A stretch of 64,000 bases of DNA from Pseudomonas sp. PB101. Lineage in GTDB: Bacteria; Pseudomonadota; Gammaproteobacteria; Pseudomonadales; Pseudomonadaceae. Shown one piece after another: positions 18,806-27,141 of the stretch (position 1 is its first letter; each line of letters starts with the position of its first letter). The position numbers and the translations under genes were made by a program. The DNA is taken from contig NZ_RWIR01000018.1 in NCBI RefSeq assembly GCF_009764265.1, forward strand, positions 62,001 through 126,000, given 5' to 3'. The notes under the pieces were generated by a model. The model was not told the DNA's origin. It did no database searches and saw only the letters and a program-made list of their open reading frames with translations.

Positions 18806-19650
18806 AGGGCAAATCGCGGCAGTTTGTTTTCAGGAGGAAGCCCCAACGGGTTCAGGCGCGGCAGTTGCCGACCGTCTTCGTGGCGCAGGAGTTCGAGGCA
18901 ATGACGCTTGAGGTGCGAGAATTCAGGGCTGGTCACCAGTTCGGTGCTGCGCGGCCGGGGGAAGTCCAGGCGCAGGTCTTCGATGATCCGCCCGGGGCGC
19001 GGTCCCATGACCAGCAAGCGGTCGGCGAGGAACAGCGCTTCGTCGATGTCATGGGTGACGAACACCACGGTGGTGCGGATGCGCGTCCAGATGTCCAGCA
19101 GCAGTTCCTGCATGTTCAACCGGGTCAGGGCATCGAGGGCGCCGAAGGGTTCGTCCATCAGCAACAGGCGCGGACGGTTGACCAGCACCCGGGCGATTTC
19201 CACCCGTTGCTGCATGCCGCCGGAGAGCTGATCAGGCCAGCGCTCGGCAAAACCTTCGAGGCCCACCAGCGCGAGGATGTCATCCGCCGCCTTGTGCCGT
19301 TCGCGCTTGCCGACGCCACGCATCTTCAAGCCGAACGCCACGTTGTCACGCACCGTGCGCCACGGAAACAAGGTGTGCTGCTGGAACACCATGCCGCGTT
19401 GTGGCGAGGGCCCCGACACCGGCGCGCCATCCACGTTCAAGGTGCCGGTGCGCGGTTGCAGGTGACCGGCCAGAGCGCCGAGCAAGGTGGACTTGCCGCA
19501 ACCGGACGGCCCGAGAATGCACACGAACTGCCCCGGTTCGATCTGGCAATCGAGGCCCTGCACCGCTTCGAAAGCCGCGGCCCCTTCGCCCAGGCTGATC
19601 GACAGCCCGCGAATGTCGATGCGCCCTTCCAGGTGTTGAAAAACGCTCAT
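18802..19650 (-). CDS. TauB/SsuB-like ABC transporter ATP-binding protein
   Basis: 282-residue importer ATPase of the taurine/nitrate/sulfonate family. Walker A is GPSGCGKST (about residues 45-53), the signature LSGGMQQRVEIARVL, Walker B LLLMDEPFGALD and the H-loop VTHDIDEA. A C-terminal tail of about 60 residues after the core is slightly longer than TauB. ATG 19650 shares a base with the permease stop, which excludes the longer upstream frame that runs antisense-like through the permease. It powers uptake with the permease and binding protein upstream. Confidence 0.92.
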   Translation of the reverse strand: MSVFQHLEGRIDIRGLSISLGEGAAAFEAVQGLDCQIEPGQFVCILGPSGCGKSTLLGALAGHLQPRTGTLNVDGAPVSGPSPQRGMVFQQHTLFPWRTVRDNVAFGLKMRGVGKRERHKAADDILALVGLEGFAERWPDQLSGGMQQRVEIARVLVNRPRLLLMDEPFGALDALTRLNMQELLLDIWTRIRTTVVFVTHDIDEALFLADRLLVMGPRPGRIIEDLRLDFPRPRSTELVTSPEFSHLKRHCLELLRHEDGRQLPRLNPLGLPPENKLPRFAL

Positions 19651-20432
19651 CAGGCTTTTCCTCGTGGTCGATGCCAGGGCGTGAACAGCCCGCCCAGACG
19701 CTTGATCAGCAGGCTGCTGCCCATGCCGAGCACGCCGATCAGCAACATGCCGACGACGATGTCGGCGTAGTTCTGGATGGTGTAGGACTCCCAGGTGTAA
19801 TAGCCGATGCCGAATTGGCCGGAGATCATTTCCGCCGTTACCAGGCAGAACCACGAGGTGCCCATGCCGATGGCCAGGCCGGTGATGATGCTCGGCGCAG
19901 CGCCCGGAAGAATCACCTCCAGCAGGATGGCCCGGCGCCCTGCCCCGAGGCTTTTCGCCGAGGCGATCAGCCGTGGGTCGACGCCTTCGACGCCATGCAC
20001 GGTGTTGAGCAGGATCGGGAACAGTGCGCCGGTAAAGGTGATGAACACCATCGACAGTTCCGACGAGGGAAACATCAGGATGGCCAGGGGAATCCACGCC
20101 ACCGCCGGAATCGGGCGCAGCACTTCCAGGGGCGGCAGCAGCAGATCTTCGGCCCATTTCGAGCGGCCGATGGCCAGGCCCAGGGCAACGCCAATGACCA
20201 GCGCTGCGAGGTAACCGGCGAACACCCGGCCGAGGCTGCTGCCCAGGTGCTGCGCGAGCTTGCCGGAGTCGCCGAGGCCGAGGGCGGCTTCAACGACCGC
20301 CACGGGTGTCGGGACGTTGGCGAAAGTCACCAGCCCGAGGTTCCAGTGGTGGCTGGCGGCGAGTTGCCAGAACAGCAGGCAGAGCAGCAGTGAAGCGGCT
20401 CTGGGGAGCCAGCGTGAATAGGATCGGTACAC
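19650..20432 (-). CDS. TauC/SsuC-like ABC transporter permease
   Basis: 260-residue permease with six predicted membrane segments and the conserved EAA loop '[30 protein letters not shown]' (positions about 19875-19965). I chose the GTG at 20432 because GAGAGGA lies 7 bases upstream; the open frame continues upstream only by reading through a REP element, which would give a meaningless N-terminus. It shares its last base with the ATPase start. Confidence 0.9.
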   Translation of the reverse strand: MYRSYSRWLPRAASLLLCLLFWQLAASHHWNLGLVTFANVPTPVAVVEAALGLGDSGKLAQHLGSSLGRVFAGYLAALVIGVALGLAIGRSKWAEDLLLPPLEVLRPIPAVAWIPLAILMFPSSELSMVFITFTGALFPILLNTVHGVEGVDPRLIASAKSLGAGRRAILLEVILPGAAPSIITGLAIGMGTSWFCLVTAEMISGQFGIGYYTWESYTIQNYADIVVGMLLIGVLGMGSSLLIKRLGGLFTPWHRPRGKA

Positions 20433-20455
20433 AATTTTTCCTCTCAACCGAGATC

Positions 20456-20550
20456 CCTGTGGGAGCGGGCTTGCCCGCGATGGCGGTATCACATTCAACA
20501 TTGATGTCGACTGGTCTGGCCTCATCGCGGGCAAGCCCGCTCCCACAGGG
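20456..20550. repeat. REP pair (BIME)
   Basis: Inverted arms TGTGGGAGCGGGCTTGCCCG from 20459 and CGGGCAAGCCCGCTCCCACA at about 20528-20547, between the binding-protein and permease genes of one operon. It may protect the upstream binding-protein message, giving more of it than of the permease, as is common in ABC operons. Confidence 0.85.
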
Positions 20551-20569
20551 GATTGCGGTGTTATGACTG

Positions 20570-21973
20570 TTAGCGGGTGGCCACGGCCTGCGCTGTGGCA
20601 TCGGTGAAGTCGAAGACTTTGCCGCCTTGGGCGCTGGCGAACTGCTGGGCCTGGCCCTTGAGCAGGAACGCGCTCAGCTGGCCTTTGCTATCGGTGGCAA
20701 ACCACGCCTGATCCGCCAGCAGCTTGATCCCGCTGTCACTGGCCTGGGTGTACACCGCGCGGATGTTTTTGCCTTCCTGTTTCAGCGCTGTCAGCGCGCT
20801 GAATGCGGCTTCCGCCGAGGCGTATTGACGGACTTTCGGCTCGCCACGCACCCAGATTTCCGCCACGTGGCGCACGTCGGTGATGGCTTTGCCGCTGGCG
20901 GCATCGGCGGCCTTGAGCGGCGTCTGCCGGTAATCGGCAAGCTGCGCGTTGTAGTCCAGGTTCGAGGCCTTGAAGGCGGCGCGGATGTACTGGTCGTCGA
21001 TGAAGGTGTTGAGATCGAGACCGCGATCGGCCTTCTTCAACAACTTCAGGGTATCGATGGCGGTGCCCACGGCCTGACGGTATTCCGGCTTCCAGCTCAG
21101 GTCGCGGGTCTGCACGCCGAGGGGGCCATGGAACAGGTAGTTGACCTCGGCATCGACCCCGGTGACCTTGGCGATCAGCTCGCTGTATTTCTCCGGTTCA
21201 GCCGCCAGCAGTTGGTTGGCTTCGATGCTCGCGCGCAGGTAAGCGACGACGATTTCCGGGTACTTTTTCGCATAGGCCTGATCGACCAGCGCACCGTGGA
21301 AGGTCGGCGCATTGGCTTGGGAACCGTCATAGATCTTGCGGGCGAATCCACGGCTGGGGAACAGTTCGGCGAACGGCACGAAGTCAGCATGGGCATCGAT
21401 CTTGCCGGCCTGCAACGCGGAGCCGGCGACTTCCGGCGGCTGGGCGATGATGTTCACGTCCTTGAGCGGGTCCCAGCCCTGGGCCGCCACTGCCCGCAAT
21501 AACATGCCATGGGCGGTGGAAGCGAACGGCACGGAAATGGTCTTGCCCTTGAGCTCGGCCAGCGACTGCACGCCCGACGCACTCGGCACCACGATGCCGT
21601 TGCCACTGCCCTTGGTGCTGCCCGACAGCACGCTGATGAACAGGCTGTGCTTGCCGGCGGTTTCAAACGCCACGCCGTTGAACGAACCTGGGAAATCGGC
21701 CATGGCGCCGAAGTCGAGCTTGCCGGCGACCATCTCGTTGGTCAGCGGTGCGCCGCTGGTGAAGTTCTTCCACTGCACGTCGTATTGGGCGTCTTTGTAT
21801 TGGCCGTCGTGGGGCAGGTATTTGTCCAGCAGACCGAGCTCGCGAATCAACAAACCGCCGGCGGCGCAGTTGATGGTGGTGTCCTGGGTGCCGATGGCAA
21901 TGCGGATGGTTTCGGCCGAGGCCGACAAAGTGAATGAAGCCAGTACCAGACCGGCCAAAGTTGCACGCAACAT
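20570..21973 (-). CDS. TauA/SsuA-like ABC substrate-binding protein
   Basis: 467-residue exported binding protein (NMT1/TauA family), longer than TauA (about 320). A Sec signal peptide (residues 1-20, cleavage after ASA) is followed by the family opening TIRIAIGTQDTTINCAAGG and the first lobe. The additional C-terminal 120 residues have no parallel in TauA that I can recall. ATG 21973 has GGGGAAA in front of it. A short cluster of polar residues (GTQDTT, SGST) may bind the ligand. It should recognise a small organic anion, perhaps a sulfonate, given the AprAB-like enzymes upstream; this is not proven. Confidence 0.88.
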   Translation of the reverse strand: MLRATLAGLVLASFTLSASAETIRIAIGTQDTTINCAAGGLLIRELGLLDKYLPHDGQYKDAQYDVQWKNFTSGAPLTNEMVAGKLDFGAMADFPGSFNGVAFETAGKHSLFISVLSGSTKGSGNGIVVPSASGVQSLAELKGKTISVPFASTAHGMLLRAVAAQGWDPLKDVNIIAQPPEVAGSALQAGKIDAHADFVPFAELFPSRGFARKIYDGSQANAPTFHGALVDQAYAKKYPEIVVAYLRASIEANQLLAAEPEKYSELIAKVTGVDAEVNYLFHGPLGVQTRDLSWKPEYRQAVGTAIDTLKLLKKADRGLDLNTFIDDQYIRAAFKASNLDYNAQLADYRQTPLKAADAASGKAITDVRHVAEIWVRGEPKVRQYASAEAAFSALTALKQEGKNIRAVYTQASDSGIKLLADQAWFATDSKGQLSAFLLKGQAQQFASAQGGKVFDFTDATAQAVATR

Positions 21974-22105
21974 GAGTGTTTCCCCTCGAATCATTTATAG
22001 GATGTTCGTCTCCGCCACGATCAGGGCGTGGTGGGAAACGAGGGGTGTTGTGAATCAGGCGTCCGGTGGTGGCCGGATGGCGTTTTAGCGTTGTTTGGGC
22101 TGGCC

Positions 22106-22134
22106 TCATCGCTGGCAAGCCAGCTCCCACAGGG
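22106..22134. repeat. Single REP element
   Basis: CATCGCTGGCAAGCCAGCTC and following CCCACAGG within 22106-22134, between the ferredoxin gene and the binding-protein gene of the same operon. A degraded half (GTGGGAGCAACTG, about 22176-22190) lies 45 bases further on. Confidence 0.7.
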
Positions 22135-22198
22135 TTCTTTGGTGTTTTCAGATGTTGAGGTGCTGCACAAATCATTGTGGGAGCAACTGTGTTCACAT

Positions 22199-22444
22199 TC
22201 AGCGCAATAAATAGGGGATCTCGACTTTCACCGCGCCCGTCGGGCAGTCCTTTTCACAGGGCATGCAGTACCAGCATTCATCGAAGGCCATGTAGGCCTT
22301 TTGCGTGGCCGGGTTGATCGCCAGCAGGTCCATCGGGCAAACGTCGACGCATACGGTGCAGCCTTTGTGGGCGATGCAAAGGTCCTCGTCGACCGTGACC
22401 GGTGCGTTGGAGCGGAAGAAGATTTCCTGGGGTTGGTAAGCCAT
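22199..22444 (-). CDS. AprB-like 2x[4Fe-4S] ferredoxin
   Basis: 81-residue ferredoxin with two cluster motifs: C-x5-C-x2-C-x3-CP (CIAHKGCTVCVDVCP) and C-x2-C-x2-C-x3-CP (CWYCMPCEKDCP). The second resembles the CWECxxC motif of adenylylsulfate reductase beta subunits, and the partner flavoprotein upstream resembles the alpha subunit. It lacks the C-terminal tail of dissimilatory AprB (which totals about 150 residues). It should pass electrons to or from the FAD of the partner. ATG 22444 starts the protein as MAYQPQEIFF, 26 bases after the flavoprotein stop. Confidence 0.9.
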   Translation of the reverse strand: MAYQPQEIFFRSNAPVTVDEDLCIAHKGCTVCVDVCPMDLLAINPATQKAYMAFDECWYCMPCEKDCPTGAVKVEIPYLLR

Positions 22445-22470
22445 GTTCGGTCTCTCTTTGATTGTCGGCA

Positions 22471-24201
22471 TCAAGCCGCATCGGCACCGACCCGCAACCG
22501 GTCGTAAGCCTGCATCTCGTCGGCATCCAGCGGGATGATGTAAGGCTCGACGGCTTTCTTGAAACTGCTCATCAAACCGTTCTGGTCTTTCTTCAGATGG
22601 CAATGGCAGAACCAGTCGCGATCGTTGCGTTGCGGGTGATCGACGCGATGGTGGTACAGCCCCCAGCGGCTCTCGGCGCGGAACAATGAAGCGCGGGCGG
22701 CCATTTCGGCGCAGTCGCGGATCATGCTGACTTCCATGGCGCGCATCAGCTCATGGGCGTTGTGGGCCTTGATCTGGTCGAGGTCGCGCTGGATGTCGCT
22801 GAAGCGTTGCAGGCCGATCTGCATCTTCTTGGTCACTTTCGGCGGTTGCAGGTAGTCGTTGACGAAGCGCCGCAGCTTGTACTCGACCTGGGCCGGTGGC
22901 AGGCCGTGTTCGCGATCGAGCGGCGCGTAGACCCGCTGTTTTTCCGCTTCGATCTGTGCCACATCGAGGGCGGAAAACTCACGCCCGGCGACAAAATCCG
23001 CCGCGTTGTTGCCGGCGAACCAGCCGTAGGTGAAGGCGCCGAGCATGTAGTTGTGCGGCACCGCGGCCATGTCACCGGCCGAGTACAAACCCTTGACCGA
23101 GGTCTCGGCCTTCTCGTTGACCCACACCCCCGACGCCGAATGCCCGCTGCAAAAGCCGATCTCGGAGATGTGCATCTCGACCATCTGCGTGCGGTAGTCC
23201 GTACCGCGATTGGCGTGGAACTGGCCGCGACTCGGACGCTCGTTGCTGTGCAGGATCTCTTCGATGTTCTGGATGGTTTCCTCGGCCAGGTGATCGAGCT
23301 TGAGGAACACCGGGCCGTTGCCGCTTTCCAGTTCCTGATGGAACTCCCACATCATCTGCCCGCTCCAGTAGTCGCACTCGATGAAGCGCTCGCCCTTGTT
23401 GTTGGCGGTGTAGCCGCCCAGGGGACCGGTGACGTAGGCGCAGGCCGGGCCGTTGTAGTCCTTGATCAGCGGGTTGATCTGGAAGCACTCCAGGTTCGCC
23501 AGCTCGGCCCCGGCGTGGTAGGCCATCGAGTAGCCGTCGCCGGCATTGGTCGGGTTTTCGTAGGTGCCCATCAGGTAACCCGAGGACGGCAAGCCGAGGC
23601 GTCCGGCGGCACCGCAGGCGAGGATCACCGCCTTGGCCTTGATCACATGGAAGTCCGCGGTGCGGCAATCGAAGCCCATCACGCCGTTGACCGCGCCCTC
23701 TTCATCCGTCAGCAAGCGCGTGCAGACCAGGCGATTGGTGATGCTCACCCGCGCGCGTTTCAACTGGCGGTACAGGACTTTCTTGATGTCGTGCCCTTCC
23801 GGCATCGGCAGCACGTAGGCGCCCATGTGGTGGACCTTCTTCACCGCGTAGTCGCCGGTTTCGTCCTTCTCGAACTTCACGCCCCAGCGGTCCAGTTGCT
23901 CGATGGTCTCGAAGCTGTGGGTGGCATAGGCGTACACCGCGGCCTGGTTGACGATGCCGTCGTTGGCGATGGTGATTTCCTTGGTGTACTGCTCCGGCGT
24001 CGAGTGGCCGGGAATGATCGCGTTGTTCAGGCCGTCCATGCCCATGCTGATCGCGCCGCTGCGCTTGACGTTGGCCTTGTCGATCAACAACACCCGCAGG
24101 TCGCGGTTGCGTTCCTTGGCCTTGATCGCCGCCATGGGGCCGGCGGTGCCGCCGCCGATCACGACGATGTCGTATTCCTGTTCGAGGGTGTTGCGTGTCA
24201 T
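22471..24201 (-). CDS. AprA-like FAD-dependent oxidoreductase
   Basis: 576-residue flavoprotein of the fumarate reductase/adenylylsulfate reductase alpha family. The FAD dinucleotide fold is at residues 12-50 (YDIVVIGGGTAGPMAAIKA), a second FAD contact is in GLYSAGDMAAVPHNYMLGAF near residue 390, and a helical C-terminal domain follows. The length is slightly below dissimilatory AprA (about 640). The ATG at 24201 has AGGGG in front of it and begins 2 bases after the GntR stop. The enzyme should be a heterodimer with the next gene. True sulfate respiration is not expected in Pseudomonas, so it probably oxidises or reduces an organosulfur or similar compound; the reaction is not known to me. 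Confidence 0.87.
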   Translation of the reverse strand: MTRNTLEQEYDIVVIGGGTAGPMAAIKAKERNRDLRVLLIDKANVKRSGAISMGMDGLNNAIIPGHSTPEQYTKEITIANDGIVNQAAVYAYATHSFETIEQLDRWGVKFEKDETGDYAVKKVHHMGAYVLPMPEGHDIKKVLYRQLKRARVSITNRLVCTRLLTDEEGAVNGVMGFDCRTADFHVIKAKAVILACGAAGRLGLPSSGYLMGTYENPTNAGDGYSMAYHAGAELANLECFQINPLIKDYNGPACAYVTGPLGGYTANNKGERFIECDYWSGQMMWEFHQELESGNGPVFLKLDHLAEETIQNIEEILHSNERPSRGQFHANRGTDYRTQMVEMHISEIGFCSGHSASGVWVNEKAETSVKGLYSAGDMAAVPHNYMLGAFTYGWFAGNNAADFVAGREFSALDVAQIEAEKQRVYAPLDREHGLPPAQVEYKLRRFVNDYLQPPKVTKKMQIGLQRFSDIQRDLDQIKAHNAHELMRAMEVSMIRDCAEMAARASLFRAESRWGLYHHRVDHPQRNDRDWFCHCHLKKDQNGLMSSFKKAVEPYIIPLDADEMQAYDRLRVGADAA

Positions 24202-24203
24202 GT

Positions 24204-24950
24204 TCAAGCCCCTTTGTGCCGGTCGATCCGCAGGCGGTACTGGAAGGCATCGCCACGGTAGTAAAGGTGTTCGAAGTCCAGCGGCTGGCCGGCACAGTCG
24301 TGGGTCAGGCGCTCGATACGCATGATCGGCGAGCCGGGTTCGACGTTCAGCGCCTGGGTCAGGTCGCTGTCGGCCAGTACCGCATCGATGGCCAGGTCAG
24401 CGTGACCCAGGGCCAGGCCGCAGTCGTTTTCCAGGATCAGGAAGATGTCGCGGGTGACCAGGTCGGCCTTTTCCAGACGCTCACCAATGGTCTTGGGCAG
24501 GTAAGTGACTTCCAGGGACACCGGCTCGCGATTGATCAGGCGCACCCGTTTGATCTGCGCCACGATCTCGCCTTCGGCGACCTGCAAACGCTCGGCGACG
24601 AGCTTGTCGGCGGCGATGAACCTGAAGCTGCGCAGACGGTTGATCACCTCATAGCCACGCCCGGTCATGGACTCGGCCAGGCCTTGCAGGGTGCTGACGT
24701 TCTGGAAGGTTTTCGGCTTGGCGACGAAGGTGCCTTTGCCGTGGATCTTGAAGATCAGCCCTTCCTTCTGCAGGTCGCCCAAGGCCTGGCGCACGGTGAT
24801 GCGACTGACCTTGAACAACGCGCCAAGCTCGCTTTCGGAAGGCATCTGGCTGTCTTGCGGGTACTCGCCGTCGAGGATGCGCGCACGCAGCACGTCTCGC
24901 AGCTGGGTGTGCAGCGGGACGCTGCTCAGGGATAGAACGTTATCGGTCAT
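24204..24950 (-). CDS. GntR-family (HutC/UTRA) regulator
   Basis: 248-residue regulator. The N-terminal wHTH (about residues 12-78, with SESELGALFKVSRITVRQAL) is followed by a UTRA ligand-binding domain (about 95-240). It is the first gene of the oxidoreductase-transporter operon, 2 bases before the AprA-like gene, so it should control its own operon and be relieved by the transported ligand or a metabolite. Candidate operators lie 13 bases upstream (24963-24980). Confidence 0.9.
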   Translation of the reverse strand: MTDNVLSLSSVPLHTQLRDVLRARILDGEYPQDSQMPSESELGALFKVSRITVRQALGDLQKEGLIFKIHGKGTFVAKPKTFQNVSTLQGLAESMTGRGYEVINRLRSFRFIAADKLVAERLQVAEGEIVAQIKRVRLINREPVSLEVTYLPKTIGERLEKADLVTRDIFLILENDCGLALGHADLAIDAVLADSDLTQALNVEPGSPIMRIERLTHDCAGQPLDFEHLYYRGDAFQYRLRIDRHKGA

Positions 24951-24962
24951 GGCAGATCACTT

Positions 24963-24980
24963 GTTATAACGAGTTATGAC
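24963..24980 (-). promoter_or_regulatory. Candidate GntR operator: GTTATAAC and GTTATGAC
   Basis: A perfect 8-bp palindrome, GTTATAAC (24963-24970), and a one-mismatch copy, GTTATGAC (24973-24980), are centred 10 bp apart on one face of the helix, just upstream of the regulator's start codon. The position and symmetry suit autoregulation. Binding is unproven. Confidence 0.45.
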
Positions 24981-25057
24981 GTGATCTTAGAGAGGTTATG
25001 GCAGGCTTGAGAAATACCGAATGCGCATAAGGTTAGATGCGCAACGCAATCCGAAAC

Positions 25058-25159
25058 TGTAGGAGCGAGCCTGCTCGCGATAAACCCGAGAACGCCGTGG
25101 GGTGTCAGACTTCCAGCGTTATCGTTGACGACCATCGCGAGCAAGCTCGCTCCTACAGG
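25058..25159. repeat. REP pair (BIME)
   Basis: Arms TGTAGGAGCGAGCCTGCTCG (from 25059) and CGCGAGCAAGCTCGCTCCTA (from about 25136) enclose a 50-base spacer that includes CAGCGTTATCGTTGACGACC, similar to spacers of the repeat arrays elsewhere in the window. Confidence 0.85.
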
Positions 25160-25160
25160 T

Positions 25161-26129
25161 TCAGTGGCGCTTGAGAATCTGGTCCATCACCCAGTCGGTC
25201 TTCAGCGCCTGCTCAGCCATCGCCGGATGCTGCGCCTCGCCACGAATATGTGCATTCATGCCCAATACGTGGTGCCACTGGATGTGGGCGTGATGCTCGA
25301 TGGTCAGGCTCAGGTGTTCATCGGCGTGCAGTTCGACCGGGTGCTCATCGAACACCGAAAATGTGATCCGGCCTTGGCTGCCGATCACTTCGACCCGGTC
25401 TTCGCGGCGGTCGGTGACGAAGTTCCAGCAACCCATGCCCAGTGCGCCGCTGGCAAACCGCCAAGTGGCGCTGACGGCATCTTCGGCGGCGTACAAACCG
25501 GCCTGCCGGGCGGTGAACCCGGCCACTTCGACGATATCGCCGAACAGGTACTGGAACAGGTCCAGGCCATGGCTGGCCAGGTCGGCGAAGTAACCGCCAC
25601 CGGCAATCGCCGGGTCGGTGCGCCAATTGTTCGCGCCCTCCAGATCCGCCGCCGACGGCGCTTTGGTGAGGGTCCAGGTCAAGTGCCGGACCTCGCCGAT
25701 CCGCCCCTCCTCCAGCCATTGCCGCACTTGCCGGAAGCGTGGCAGCGAACGCCGGTAATAGGAGACGAACAGGTGCAGCCCGGCATCGGCGAAAACCTGC
25801 TGCATCTCGCGGCTTTGCCCGGCGTTCAGCGCCATCGGTTTTTCCACGCAGCAATGCTTGCCGGCGGCGGCCACCTGCAGGGCGTAGGCGTGATGGCTGT
25901 CGGGCGGCGTGGCGATGTACACCGCGTCGACCTCGGGATCGTTGATCAACGCTTGCGCATCGGTGTAGACCCGCGCGATGCCGTGGCGCGCGGCGTAGTC
26001 GGTGACGGCTTCCAGGCGCCGGCCCATGACCGCCACCAAGGCCGATCCGGGCGCCTTGTAGAAGGCCGGGCCGCTTTTGCGTTCAGCGACACTGCCACAA
26101 CCGATCATGCCCCAGCGCACCCGGTTCAT
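25161..26129 (-). CDS. Gfo/Idh/MocA family oxidoreductase
   Basis: 322-residue NAD(P)-dependent oxidoreductase. The N-terminal Rossmann fold begins RWGMIGCGSVAERKSGPAF. The family EKPMA motif (CCVEKPMALN, about residue 95) gives the catalytic Lys, and the C-terminal alpha/beta substrate domain follows. Such enzymes oxidise or epimerise sugars, inositols or related polyols; no adjacent sugar gene tells which. It lies 15 bases downstream of the Dyp peroxidase gene on the same strand. Confidence 0.88.
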   Translation of the reverse strand: MNRVRWGMIGCGSVAERKSGPAFYKAPGSALVAVMGRRLEAVTDYAARHGIARVYTDAQALINDPEVDAVYIATPPDSHHAYALQVAAAGKHCCVEKPMALNAGQSREMQQVFADAGLHLFVSYYRRSLPRFRQVRQWLEEGRIGEVRHLTWTLTKAPSAADLEGANNWRTDPAIAGGGYFADLASHGLDLFQYLFGDIVEVAGFTARQAGLYAAEDAVSATWRFASGALGMGCWNFVTDRREDRVEVIGSQGRITFSVFDEHPVELHADEHLSLTIEHHAHIQWHHVLGMNAHIRGEAQHPAMAEQALKTDWVMDQILKRH

Positions 26130-26144
26130 AAGCTCTCCTTTTGC

Positions 26145-27032
26145 TCAGCCGACGCGCAATGCGCGCAGGTCCAGTCGACCGTCCTTGAGCGGCGGGCACC
26201 AGTAGTAGCCACCGGTGAGCGGACGACTGATGCGGTACAGACCGTCGGTGATGCCGTCTTCCAGACCGCTCATGCGGCGCAGTTGGGCTTCGAAGGCGTC
26301 GAGGGAGAAACCGAAGGCCAGGAACATCAGGCCGGCACGCTCGCCTTCGATCCACGGCATCGAGCGGCGCACCACGAAGGCCTCGGGCGCGAAGCTTTCC
26401 TGGGCGGTGCGTTTGACGTGGGCGGAAACCGGCGCGTCGTCGATCTCTTCGTTGTCGCTCAGGCGGCGGCCCATGATGTTGTCCTTGTCATCGGCCGACA
26501 GCGCATGGAAACCTTGCAAGTCGTGCTGCCATTGCTGGATCGCGGCGAAGCTGCCACCGACCGTGCCGTCCGCGCCCTCACCCACCAGGGCGGCAGCGGC
26601 TGCGGCTTCATCGTGGGGGTTTTCGGTGCCGTCTTCGTAGCCGGTCAGGTCATGGCCGGTCATGTGGCGGAAGGTTTCGTTCATCTGCACCAGGCGCAAC
26701 GCCGGAGCCAATGCGGCGGCGATGGCATTGCTGCGGTTGAGCAACTCACCACGGTCTTCGCCGTGCAGCCAGCACCAGAGCGCGTGCTGGGTCGACGGGT
26801 TGTCGACGCCTACGCCGGTCAGTGCCGGGAATGGCCGCAGACCTTCGATCTGCCCGTCCAGCGCCTTGACCAGGGACTCGCCGAAGCCGACCACCACCGA
26901 CTTGCCGTCCACCAGCCCTTGCAGCTTATCGAGCGCGGCCGGCAGTGCAGCGGCGGATTCGAGCGCGAAGAACATATGGCGGGCTTGAGGCGGAACGGGG
27001 GTGGCGAGAATGCCCGGCTGGTAATGACTCAT
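26145..27032 (-). CDS. Dyp-type (YfeX-like) heme peroxidase
   Basis: 295-residue dye-decolorising peroxidase. The catalytic Asp loop GYEDGTENP (about residues 150-158) and the proximal heme ligand His in VSAHVKRTA (about 225) are both present. There is no signal peptide: cytoplasmic, like E. coli YfeX. ATG 27032 follows AAGGAG with 5 bases of spacing; an upstream extension of the frame has no RBS. It should reduce peroxide with phenolic, porphyrinogen or dye-like donors. No encapsulin gene is nearby. Confidence 0.92.
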   Translation of the reverse strand: MSHYQPGILATPVPPQARHMFFALESAAALPAALDKLQGLVDGKSVVVGFGESLVKALDGQIEGLRPFPALTGVGVDNPSTQHALWCWLHGEDRGELLNRSNAIAAALAPALRLVQMNETFRHMTGHDLTGYEDGTENPHDEAAAAAALVGEGADGTVGGSFAAIQQWQHDLQGFHALSADDKDNIMGRRLSDNEEIDDAPVSAHVKRTAQESFAPEAFVVRRSMPWIEGERAGLMFLAFGFSLDAFEAQLRRMSGLEDGITDGLYRISRPLTGGYYWCPPLKDGRLDLRALRVG

Positions 27033-27141
27033 ATGAACTCCTTGAAAAAGAGCACGGAGTTTAACCGGAGTATGAGGGTTTGTGTGCCGTCGGAGGCCAG
27101 GAACCTGTGGTGAAAAGCCAAGCCCTTTCACCACAAAGAGA

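Noticed and set aside
19650..20546. Longer permease start at 20546
   Set aside because: The added N-terminus is a translation of REP sequence and lacks an RBS, whereas GTG 20432 has GAGAGGA.
22471..24201. Dissimilatory adenylylsulfate reductase of a sulfate-respiring pathway
   Set aside because: No sat, qmo or dsr genes in the window and shorter subunits; only family resemblance is claimed.
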